Source: Cyclostephanos tholiformis
Taxonomy: Eukaryota; Bacillariophyta; Thalassiosirophyceae; Thalassiosirales; Thalassiosiraceae
Direction: 5' to 3'
DNA length: 16,999 bases
Assembly: GCA_036939975.1 (NCBI GenBank)
Contig: JALLPB010001485.1
Span: forward strand, 1-16,999
Within the stretch, counting starts at the first letter, position 1; every line of letters starts with the position of its first letter. Made by a program: the position numbers and the translations under genes. Positions 7,711 to 16,112 of this stretch are shown piece after piece. The notes below the pieces were generated by a model that was not told where the DNA came from, did no database searches, and worked only from the letters and a program-made list of their open reading frames with translations.

Positions 7711-8589
7711 TTAAGTCTTAGTGGGCGTTGCGTTGCGCTTACGAGGAAGTGATTCCCTAGCCGCCACACTGTCCTTCAATTGTTGAATCTTAACGTTGAG
7801 TTTGTCTACTTTCTTGTTGACATCATTCGTCTTCCAAGCAGTCCACTCATCTAACTTATTGTATGGATTTTTTCGATTGGGGCTATGAGTCATCCTCTTG
7901 AGGATTACGAGATCTGACGCGAGATTCTTGCGAAGGGATTTAATCTTGTGTTCACACTTCGCAATCTGACGGGCATCTTCATCGTCACCGAAGTCATCAT
8001 CGTCACCGTCATTACCGTTGTCGTCGTCATCCTTATCGTCTTCGTTTTCCATGTCCGAGTAGAAAGAGACGTCATCCGAATCATGCTCCTCAGACTCATC
8101 GCCGGAGTCCGAAAGATCGTCGATGTTAATGGATGCTTCCTCCAGATCCCACTGCTCCTCCTCTTCGACAGTCAGGCCCACTTCAATGCAACGGCGCTCT
8201 ATCCGATTGTGATATAGGAGCATGATCTTATCAATAGTCTCCTGCGGAAGCGGCTTATCATGTTTGTTGTAATACTCATCACCATACCCATCAATAACAT
8301 CGGTTGCCATCTGATAGATCTTCTGAATGCGACGACGGAGACGAACACGAGTGAGATCCGAAATAAAACGACGAGACTTGGTCTCACGGTCTTTATCGTG
8401 CTCGCGCTGCATTGGTGAAGGAAGAGGCACTGTAGATTTAGAACTGGCGGAAGGAGGGGCAATAGGAACGATTGTTTTCCGCTTGGGGGGTGACGGTAGG
8501 GGGGGGGTAGCGGGATCTTTGTGAACCAACATACTTCGAGTCCGAACCATTCTCTTCGCCGAAGTAGTGCAAACGGACAAAACTACCAT
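7711..8589 (-). CDS. Second transposon-encoded protein, acidic with coiled coils (function unknown)
   Basis: The first ATG of the frame is at 8589, giving 292 residues; a second ATG at 8550 (MVRTRSMLV) is an equally good start. I do not recognise the family. In order it shows a Pro/Ser-rich basic N-terminus, a predicted helical region ('SDLTRVRLRRRIQKIYQMATDVIDGY', 'QETIDKIMLLYHNRIERRCIEVGL'), a strongly acidic block (about 155-205, mostly Asp/Glu), and two coiled-coil-like helices ('ARQIAKCEHKIKSLRKNLASDL', 'DVNKKVDKLNVKIQQLKDSV') before a basic tail. There is no zinc finger or catalytic motif. It lies inside the terminal repeats, convergent with the transposase, in the position held by mudrB in MuDR. 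I therefore infer an accessory protein, perhaps a partner of the transposase, but sequence similarity to MURB is not visible. A captured host gene fragment is the alternative. Confidence 0.7.
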   Translation of the reverse strand: MVVLSVCTTSAKRMVRTRSMLVHKDPATPPLPSPPKRKTIVPIAPPSASSKSTVPLPSPMQREHDKDRETKSRRFISDLTRVRLRRRIQKIYQMATDVIDGYGDEYYNKHDKPLPQETIDKIMLLYHNRIERRCIEVGLTVEEEEQWDLEEASINIDDLSDSGDESEEHDSDDVSFYSDMENEDDKDDDDNGNDGDDDDFGDDEDARQIAKCEHKIKSLRKNLASDLVILKRMTHSPNRKNPYNKLDEWTAWKTNDVNKKVDKLNVKIQQLKDSVAARESLPRKRNATPTKT

Positions 8590-8684
8590 ATGAATGGAAG
8601 AAGGTGGAAGAAACTGTGCATGTGAGGTAATCGTCAGGAACAAAAAAATGGCAGCGATGTAATAGCAATCATTAAAAATTCATC

Positions 8685-9261
8685 GTGAGGCAATAATAAT
8701 ATTCATACTACTCAGGAGGTAATATCAATGATTACTTATAGCAGGGCAGTCACGATGAGGTGTATATTCGGGGTGATGTAATGGGAATGAAACGAAGCAA
8801 AGGTAAGGAGAATTATGATGACACAACGAGTGAGGCATTGGGAATTAATATTTTAACCGGGACGCAATATGAAATATTTTTTAAAGCGGGAGGCATTGAA
8901 AATGAAAAATTATGGCGAGGCAGTCACGATGAGGTGTATATTCTGAGTGAGGCAGTGGGGATGAATATCGAACCAAAGAGGAGGTAATGAGAATGATTTT
9001 CAAAAATCGAGCGAGGCAAAGAGAATTGAATTATTTATGGGGGGGCAGTAGGGATTCAATTTTTTCAGAGAGAGTTAGTGCAACATATTAATGTATTCAG
9101 TGAGGCAGTGACAATGACTGCATGATACGGGGAGGCAGGGAATAGTGTATTAAGACGTTTTTTGGCGATGAGGAAGAAAGAATGTAGGGTTATTAAAGCC
9201 GGGCTTTCTCGAAAAAACGCAAAAAGACACGCCAACTTGAAGTTTCATGAAAAACGAGGCA
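8685..9261 (-). repeat. Right subterminal motif array (TGCCTCNC on the minus strand)
   Basis: Nine copies of (G/A)NGAGGCA lie at 8685, 8830, 8888, 8915, 8947, 9011, 9100, 9130 and 9254, with related GAGGTA variants near 8715 and 8980. On the minus strand they read TGCCTC followed by GC, AC or similar, the counterpart of the left TACCTCGC array. Both arrays therefore point inward from their ends. The right array uses G where the left uses A at one position. It fills the region upstream of the accessory gene. Confidence 0.75.
8745..8943 (+). repeat. Exact 25-bp direct repeat in the right arm
   Basis: The 25 bases at 8745-8769, beginning GGCAGTCACGATGAGG, recur exactly at 8919-8943. Each copy includes the GGCAGT end of an array motif. 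This points to local duplication of a longer unit within the subterminal array. Confidence 0.9.
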
Positions 9262-9293
9262 ATGATGATTGAAAAAACGTGACGAGATAGGGA

Positions 9294-9337
9294 GGATTGG
9301 GGGGGGTACCAAGGAGGGGTATTTTCCAGTTTTTCCC
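9294..9337 (-). repeat. Right terminal inverted repeat of the MULE
   Basis: Positions 9294-9321 are the inverted partner of 3911-3938 with 26 of 28 matches. The outer 16 bp read GGGAAAAACTGG on the minus strand and agree with the left end only at GGGA and scattered bases. Confidence 0.85.
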
Positions 9338-9626
9338 TTATTATTGCTAGATTTCAGAGTGACTGTGCTCGGGATGGCATTGCCACTGCTTACACTCCAG
9401 GTTATTGGAGGTTGTGGGTATCGCAATCGATGAGTAGTGGTCGTGGGACCTTGAAAAATGGATCAATATTCCTCAAATCGGATGGTGATTTGTCCTGTGT
9501 GATTTGACTTGGTGTTTTCTGTCGAGCAAGAGGAGGAGCGGGGTCGCACATGTGCCGGAGGTAAATAAAGAGCTGAGTGTAAGTGTCTGATCTGAACGAA
9601 AAGGAAGGGGGGGGGAGATAATAATA
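9338..9626. other. Leader of the downstream gene, next to the transposon
   Basis: This 289-bp stretch runs from the right end of the MULE to the ATG at 9627. It holds G-rich runs (for example 9607-9615) and no long open frame of its own. It is presumably the remaining promoter and 5' leader of the plus-strand gene. Confidence 0.5.
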
Positions 9627-12441
9627 ATGGACGGCGTCACTGGCGGTCCCCCCAATGACGCCGCCAATAAGCGCTTCTTCTTCGCGGCACCGAGACTCGC
9701 CGTCGTGGACGGCACGCACCTCTGCCTCCTCCCGTCGCCGTCGCCGTTACCGCGCGCCGCCGCCGTCGTCGACGGCGGCGAGGAAAATGCCGGCGGGGGG
9801 GACAAGAAAAGGAGGAGGGTGCGTCCGCCACGACGCGAGGGTATCGTCTGCGATGACAATAACGACGACGATTATGCGGTTCACGTCCCAGCATTGCCAC
9901 TGTCCTCGCTGATGGACGTCGTCGGCGATACCTTCATCCCTCACTTCTCGTCGTGGACTGACATCGACGACGACGGTAAAGGCGATGGCGATGGCAATGT
10001 CGATGGCCTCGTCGACATTGATGCGACGCCCGATAAATCGTCGTCGACAATTTCGACGACGGAAATTATTCGCCTGCGCGCGTCGGACCTGAGATACATC
10101 TCAGGCAACAACGACTACCAAAACAACAACAGGTGCAATGACGACGGTGGCGGTAGGCTTGTTCATTCGACGGACATCGAGGGACTTGACATGTCGAACT
10201 CGTCCTCGTCCTTCTCCTCGTCCTTAGTGGCATCGACCTCATTGCGGATATTCGCCTCGGGAGAATGTATGATGGAGGGGGGGAGTACAATGAGCCTCGT
10301 CGTTGGAGATGATCTCGGTCGACGTCGACTCGAGGTAGCCCTCCCGACTCTCGATGACCCCGTCGACGTCGGTAGGAATTCGTCGTCGTGCCATCGAGCC
10401 TCGCATGCCAATGAAAGGGCGGCGCGTAACCGCCGTAGTAGGATTTACGGTGGCGAGATGTACGGCATCTCCCGATCGGGCGAGGATGGCGACTTCTACG
10501 ATGGCGTGGACCACGACGACGACGACGACGAATACGACGACGTCCCGTCGTCATCGATCGAGGTGCATGGTGCTGGATCGTGTCTCGTTCACGACTTCCT
10601 GGGGATCGCGGGACTTGAGCAGTGTCTAGTCCTACCCCGTATCGAGATCCTAGACGACGGTCGAGGATTCAAGCCGTCGATGTTTTTTCCATCGACGGAC
10701 GTCGTTGACATCATAGACGTGACGGAAATACGACAACGGGGAGAGCTGCTGATGTTCGTGCTCGAGAATTCATTCATGACGGATGGCGTCGGGATGCTAT
10801 TGTCGGATCGCACGAGGCGCAACCTTGCCATGGCGACGACGAACACGACGACGACTTGTATCGATGTCCGCGACTGCGTCGCGGCGTCAATCGTCATGCC
10901 GCCCCTTGACATATCCATGCGAGGGGTGCCAACGACGACGACGACTGGTAATCACGACTATGGAGTTAAGCGATCACCGTCGTCGGCGTCGACAAGGATA
11001 TTGACGAAAGGCATACCAGTAATGGCAACGGAACTTTCGACGACGAAATCTCGGGAAGTGGATCCCCCCCCTCCACCATGGTTGAATGCCATCGCGCGTA
11101 CCATTGAGCATCGTCTAGGGGAGGAGGCGAGGGAAGCGGAACAATTTGCGGGATCTATCGAGGCGGGACGCGACCTGGTCAACATGGGGAGGAGGGCGAT
11201 ACATCTGGCTTATTCTTCTCCGCGCCTTAATCCATTGGAGGCGGGCGGACGTCCGAACGACGAGCCTGTCATCGAAAGGTTGCGGTACGGCGTGAGGCCG
11301 AGGAGGTCGGACGAGATTTGCGGGGGGATATCGGCGACGTTGGATTTTGAATTCGACGTGACGATGGGCCGACAAGGAGACGACGGTTCTACCGGGGGCG
11401 ACTTGTCCCCCCCTGCCCTCGACGTCTTGCACAACTTTCACCTATCGTGCTCCTTGGCAAGCATCGACCGTCGCCCCCCTCAGTCGCTTGATACGTTGTC
11501 GACTTCGATGACTGCGACCCCGACGAACATACGCACGATATGCGGCGTCGTCCCCACGCTTAGACCCGGGGATTGCGTCACGATTCTCGCATCCGTCCTC
11601 CTCGCAGATATTCAGATGTGCACGGATGAATTTCTCGGCACCCCCCCTCCTACGGTGGATATCAGCATTCAAGGCTTGTGGACTGATGGCGATGATGCGA
11701 CAAGTAGGCGAAAAAATAGTGGTTTGGATCCCGCCAACGAGGCCAAGAGACGCGGGGTAGTGCTTTGCTTACTTCGCGTGCCCTCGGAGATGTTGTATCT
11801 GGGACCACCGATCACATCCCCCCGATCGGGTCGCTGGATACAGCACGAGGTGGACTTCGTCCTCGATAGCCAGCAACGCGACGCGCGTTGTTCTCGGCCA
11901 AAACCCAACGCCATATTTGAGTATCTTCAGCCCCGGACCATCGCGATCGACAGGTCGGGCGACTCGAGTTGTATGCAAAATCTCGAAATGTGGAAACGCT
12001 TCGTGTCGACCTTAAATGCAAGCGTCGGCGGGAATTCCTTCGTCGATTTACATTGTGTGGGGGGGGATCCGAAATTAAAGTTGGTCATTTTCGGATCAAA
12101 TCCCGAAGAGCGAGCTGGTGAGTTCCTCGTGTTCTTTTGTTTGCAATCGTAAATGGATGTCGATCAAGCTAGCTCATGCAAGTGCTGCTCGGTATGGTTC
12201 AGTGACAGTGAAGCACGTCCTTAATAGCCTTCCTGAGTCGGCAAAGCTAATTAACGAAAATTCGGAAAAAAAGGAGAACGTCAGGGCGTTATTGGCGTCT
12301 TTGAAAAAGGAGGCCGATGCGCTGAACAGGCATCGGGCATCACCATCCGGAGAAATAACGCCTGACTTGATCGCGGAAATCGCCGCCCTTCAGAGTGATA
12401 CCGATGGAATCGCGTCTACGTTCAAGCAAGGATGGATTTAG
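9627..12441 (+). CDS. Unrecognised two-exon protein (909 residues)
   Basis: Exon 1 is 9627-12117 and exon 2 is 12203-12441. Joining them at a GTGAGT donor and a TTCAG acceptor gives 2730 bases in frame, with one base of the split codon in exon 1 (GTG, Val). The start is an ATG after a purine-rich leader. I do not recognise the protein. The N-terminal half has hydrophobic, strand-like segments separated by low-complexity inserts rich in Asp, Ser and Thr. A basic patch (KKRRRVRPPRR) near residue 65 could be a nuclear localisation signal. Residues about 560-830 look beta-rich and globular ('TICGVVPTLRPGDCVTILASVLLADIQM', 'LKLVIFGSN'). Exon 2 encodes mostly charged helices ('SEKKENVRALLASLKKEADAL'). 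No signal peptide or membrane segment is evident. The right end of the transposon is only about 290 bp upstream. Confidence 0.7.
12118..12202 (+). other. Intron (85 bp) of the unrecognised gene
   Basis: The donor is GTGAGT and the acceptor TTCAG. Reading through the donor gives 11 codons and then a stop at 12150-12152, whereas splicing restores a frame that continues to 12441. The alternative AG at 12181-12182 does not keep the frame. Confidence 0.75.
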
Positions 12442-12782
12442 GTCAACTACGAAATTGATGGACATCACCAGCCGTGAAAGAAGTACCTCGAGCAGTGCGT
12501 TGTTACTTGTGCACTTTTTCTGCCTGGGAAATACGACGGCCTGAATTATTGTCGGATACATAACAACATGTGCCGCGAGGCGCCGAAGAGCTGTCCTCTC
12601 CTGTGTGAGGTGTTTGCAGCCGCATTGAGGAAGGGAAGATATCAGACAGGGCTTTCGGGGGGACGAAGCGTTCGAGTACGACAAGGGGGGGGGGGGGGGG
12701 CAGGCTTACGGGGGCCTTACATGTGTTGCTTCACATCCTACGACATGCGTTCGTAGTCATTGGAATAAGCTAATTAATCCAC
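12442..12782. other. Intergenic region between convergent genes
   Basis: This region contains a run of 16 G at 12685-12700. A plus-strand frame opens after a stop near 12472 and runs to 12756 ('YLEQCVVTCALFLPGKYDGLNYCR...CREAPKSCPLLCEVFAAALRKG'). It looks protein-like up to about 12635 and then becomes low complexity around the G run. I see no start context or neighbour that would make it a confident gene. Confidence 0.5.
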
Positions 12783-14309
12783 CTAAACCTTGGACCGTTT
12801 GCCCGTCGGATCGTAAAGTGGTCGGAGTGAAACCGTGCAAGGGTAGAAATCCTTGCCAATCTCTATGGACCACACACCGTCACTGACATACGACTTGTCT
12901 ATGGGTCCATTCTCTTCCCTCCTCTCGAGCATGCATAGTCCCACAGCACCACCTAGTGTGTGTCCGTACGACGCTGACCGCACCTCACATATCCGATTGC
13001 CATCTCGCCACAGCACCTCCCCATGATGCAGGAGAGGCATTGCGTCATTGACCAGAATCTGAGCGAGTCGTTTCGACATTCCACCCGAGGCCGCGACCCT
13101 GCGCTTATGCTCGATTACTGCCTCACGACCGATGAAGCCAGATGGTTTATTGAAGTCGCACGTGAAGTCCAGTCCAACATCCAATATGTGGTCGGTGTTG
13201 TCCATGTCGTGTCCGTAATCACGATATCCTTTCTCGTGGCGCAAACTCCCAAGGGCGCGTAATCCCGCATGCCTAAGGCCGTGATCTCGCATACCTGCCT
13301 CGACGATGAGATCGTAGACGTGAACGGCTGACTCGACGGGGATGTAAAGCTCATATCCAAGCTCGCCGACATAGGTGATCCTGGCGCACATGACGCGAGC
13401 GTAACCCATATCTATCTCCGCTACCTTTCTGAATGGAAACGCATCATTGCTTAGGTCGTGAGCAGTCAGCTCTTGTAAAAGATCACGTGATTTTGGACCC
13501 TGGAGATTGATCTGGCAGTAGGCGCCTGTAATGTCTAGTATCGATGCATCGAAACGGCGATCGCCACCACCTTCCTCGCCGAGGTGTCGTCTTAATCTCG
13601 TCACCACCTGGTTGTGCTGGGTGTCCGTCGCTACAACGAGGAAATGACCCTCATCTATTTTCGTAACGGTGAGATCGGCCTCCATCCGCCCCTTCGTTAA
13701 CAGTCGGTTGAAATTTCATTTGAAGTCGAGGGAACGCCGAAATGTTTAGATGCGAAATATGCATTATCGCCGATAAGCGACAAAGTGGGGAGAGAGAGAG
13801 CACAGCTTACCGACTCGTTCAACCATTGCGTATAGGTGATGACGCCAACATCGCCGTCGACGTTCGCCGTGGATAGGCGGTTGAGCAGCTCGCCCGAGTC
13901 TCGACCAATGACAGCGAATTTGGACATGAAACTTTGGGGGAGAGAAGATAAGTACCCGAGGGGCTTGACGTGAAACTGAACTTCATATTGAAGAAATTCG
14001 TGCGAAGACTCACCTCATATCGAAAAGCGCGACCCCGTTTCGGCACGCGTTGTGCTCGTCCGACCAATGATTGAACCAGTCGGGACGACCGAAGCTCTGC
14101 CTTGTGGCGACGACCTCGGCCGGAGGAAAGTCACCGCCGATGCCATCGATGTCATCGTCGGAGGATATCGGCGCATACCACGAGGGGCTTTCCCAACCAC
14201 TAACGTCCCGAAAGAAGGCGTTTCGTGCGGCGAGGCGATCGTGCAATGCGGATCTTCTCCCACCTCGGCCTTACGTCGCAGGAAGAAAATAACATAGGGA
14301 GAGAGGGTG

Positions 14310-14355
<46 letters not shown>

Positions 14356-16112
14356 GAGAACAACAAAGTATAATATCGTATTCGATTTTCCCGATTAATA
14401 TCAAACTACCCAGCGGAAACAACCACCAACGACGATGTATATTACAATGACAAAAGATAGCGAGACTTACAAGTTCGGGGCTGCCTGTCGGGATAGTGTA
14501 CCTTATAGGTATTTCCCAACGTCTCGCCTGCCCTATGTTCGCGATATCTCGGATTGTTCTGGTATTTTTTGAAACGAGATGCGTCCATCGCCGTCACGTC
14601 GACGTCGTGCGGCGCCCTACCGTCCTTGATCCACCGTGCCAACACCATGCCCACGCCACCCCCCGTCAATATGCCGAGGGAATTCATCCCGGCCGCGACG
14701 TAGTAGTTGCGCAATTCGCTCGATTCGCCAATTATCGGATATCCATCCGGCGTGAAGCTCTCCGGTCCGCAGAAGAACGATTTGATGCCCGAATTTCGCG
14801 CAATCGGCACTCGCTCCATCGCCTTTTCGATGTACGGTCCCATCCGATCGAAATTGGGCTCGATCCGACCGTAGTGAAATCCGTCCTCGGGTATAGCGTC
14901 GACGTTCCAACTGGCTCCCTCGGCCTCGAACAGCCCGAGCATCAACCCCCCCCCCTCCGGTCGAACGTAAAGGAACCTGGAACTGTCCTCCACGACTGGC
15001 CAATTCGGATCGATGTCACGTATGGGTTCCGTGATGAGATAATAATGCTCGGCGGCCTGATTCGGTACATTCACGCCGCATCGTTCCCCGAGCTGTCTCG
15101 CCCACATCCCCGCGCAGTTGACCACGACATTCGAGCGTATCGTCTCCCCGGACGATAACGTCACGCCGGTGACCTTCGGCACGCCTCCCACGCCCCTGCC
15201 TCCGTGACGACGACTAAGACCGCCGCCGCCGCCGCCGTTAGTATCCGATGCATCGGCGTCGGCGGTGGTGATGACGCCAGACACCGATATCCCCTCGATG
15301 ACGTGCACGCCGTTCATTCTCGCCCCCTTGACGAGTGCCATCGTCGCGTCCGTCGGATTCGCCCTGCCGTCCGATTCGACGTAAAATCCCGCCATGACGT
15401 CGTTCGTTTCGATTATAGGACATCTCTCCCTCACCTCCTCGCTCGTTATCTCCCTGACGTCGACGCCGCACAATCTATTGAAGGACGCGACGCGCCTGTA
15501 GTATTCCAGCCTGTCCGCATCGGACGCCAATTCGATGAAGCCGACGTTCATGTAACCGCAGCTCATCCCTGTCTCGTTCGGCAATATCGTCTCGTACAGT
15601 TCCCTCGTGTATCTGCGCATGTTCGTCGACGTATGCGATAGCGATCCGAAGGTGTTGATCAATCCCGCCGCGTGCCACGTCGTGCCGCTCGTGAGATGGT
15701 GCTTCTCGAGCAATAACACGTCCGTAACGCCCAGCTTGCCGAGGTGGTAGGCGACGGACGAGCCGACGATCCCCCCGCCTATCACTATCACGTTGGCCTC
15801 GGACGGAGGGGTCGTCGTCGTCGTCGTCGTCGTCTTCGTCGTCTTCGTCGTCTTCGTCGTCGTCATTACTGAGTTAGATGTCGTCGAGGTTGCGGATGAT
15901 GGAGGAGACGACGAGGAGGAGCGCCCGCCTCTTCTCATCGTGCTGGCGGTGCCGCCGCCACCGCCATCACTTCCGTCATCGCCGTGCATACGAAAACGAC
16001 GAGGACGCCGATGCTCGTGATACTCGCGATAATGCGTCGCGATAGTTACGGCGGCGATTTGACGATCCACGAGCGCCACTTCCGCGCCACGACGGAAATA
16101 AGAGCGCAGCAT
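12783..16112 (-). CDS. Sarcosine/dimethylglycine dehydrogenase, mitochondrial type, four exons
   Basis: Exons are 16112-14471, 14269-14014, 13931-13811 and 13691-12783. They join in frame to 976 codons (975 residues). This FAD enzyme oxidatively demethylates sarcosine or dimethylglycine and passes the one-carbon unit to tetrahydrofolate, normally in mitochondria. The Arg-rich start (MLRSYFRRGAEVAL) fits a transit peptide. Residues about 43-107 are a low-complexity Gly/Ser/Thr linker. Then come the FAD motif GGGIVG (112-117), the flavin-linking segment 'SGTTWHAAGL' with His147, and 'MNSLGILTGGGVG' near the end of the oxidase domain. Exons 2-4 encode the aminomethyltransferase-like part: 'GWESPSWYAP', 'SFGRPDWFNHWSDEHNACRNGVALFDM', 'CQINLQGPKSRDLLQEL', 'GYRDYGHDMDNTD', 'FIGREAVIEHK'. 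SARDH and DMGDH are near 870-920 residues, so only the linker is extra. I cannot separate sarcosine from dimethylglycine specificity, and a peroxisomal or bacterial-type relative is possible. Confidence 0.92.
13692..13810 (-). other. Intron 3 of the dehydrogenase (119 bp)
   Basis: On the minus strand the donor is GTAAGC after 'QWLNES' and the acceptor is GAAG before 'GRMEADLTV'. Phase 0. The family alignment continues directly across the junction. Confidence 0.85.
13932..14013 (-). other. Intron 2 of the dehydrogenase (82 bp)
   Basis: The donor is GTGAGT after 'VALFDM' plus AG, and the acceptor is CAAAG. The split codon becomes AGT, giving 'LFDMSFMSKFAVIG', which matches the conserved DMSxxxKF segment of this family. 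Confidence 0.88.
14270..14470 (-). other. Intron 1 of the dehydrogenase (201 bp) with a 42-nt poly-C tract
   Basis: The donor is GTAAGT after 'DRQPRT'. The preferred acceptor is GTAAG at 14274-14270, giving 'CRGGRRSALHDRLAARNAFF'. An alternative acceptor six bases further in (exon start 14263) keeps the frame. The intron holds an uninterrupted run of 42 C on the coding strand (14313-14354), just upstream of a pyrimidine-rich acceptor region. Confidence 0.8.
14313..14354 (+). repeat. Homopolymer G tract, 42 nt
   Basis: An uninterrupted run of G on the plus strand, poly-C in the transcript of the dehydrogenase gene. It is inside intron 1. Confidence 0.9.
15810..15864 (-). repeat. Coding ACG/AAG triplet repeat (Thr/Lys linker)
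   Basis: GTC and TTC triplets on the plus strand encode a Thr/Lys run (TTTKTTKTTK, then eight Thr) directly before the FAD-binding domain of the dehydrogenase. It lies between the presumed transit peptide and the conserved enzyme, where length changes should be tolerated. Confidence 0.8.

Larger units (their letters stand above)
3895..9337 (+). mobile_element. Mutator-like DNA transposon (MULE), two genes, apparently complete
   Basis: The element is bounded by imperfect inverted repeats at 3895-3938 and 9294-9337. It carries a transposase gene (4418-7588, plus) and a convergent accessory gene (7711-8589, minus), with a motif-rich subterminal array beside each end. The length is about 5.4 kb. 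The convergent two-gene plan is that of the autonomous maize element MuDR. The transposase frame is uninterrupted, with all expected catalytic and zinc-binding residues, so the element may be active or recently active. The ends are set where both repeats begin GGGA, at equal distance from the conserved 28-bp core. The expected 8-10 bp target duplication is not clean, so the outer limits may be off by tens of bases. Confidence 0.85.

Noticed and set aside
8590..8643. Start of the accessory protein at 8643
   Set aside because: It would need a TTG start; ATG codons are present at 8589 and 8550.
8685..9261. CRISPR-like array
   Set aside because: The repeats are short, degenerate and irregularly spaced, have an inverted counterpart at the other end of a transposon, and the genome is eukaryotic.
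10066..10554. Arg-rich minus-strand frame opposite exon 1 of the unrecognised gene
   Set aside because: Its composition is the complement of GAC/GTC triplets in the plus-strand gene; the plus-strand frame is far longer and splices in frame.
14496..15158. Long plus-strand open frame of 220 codons opposite dehydrogenase exon 1
   Set aside because: The minus strand here encodes a clearly conserved FAD oxidase; the opposite frame is an antisense shadow of its codon bias.
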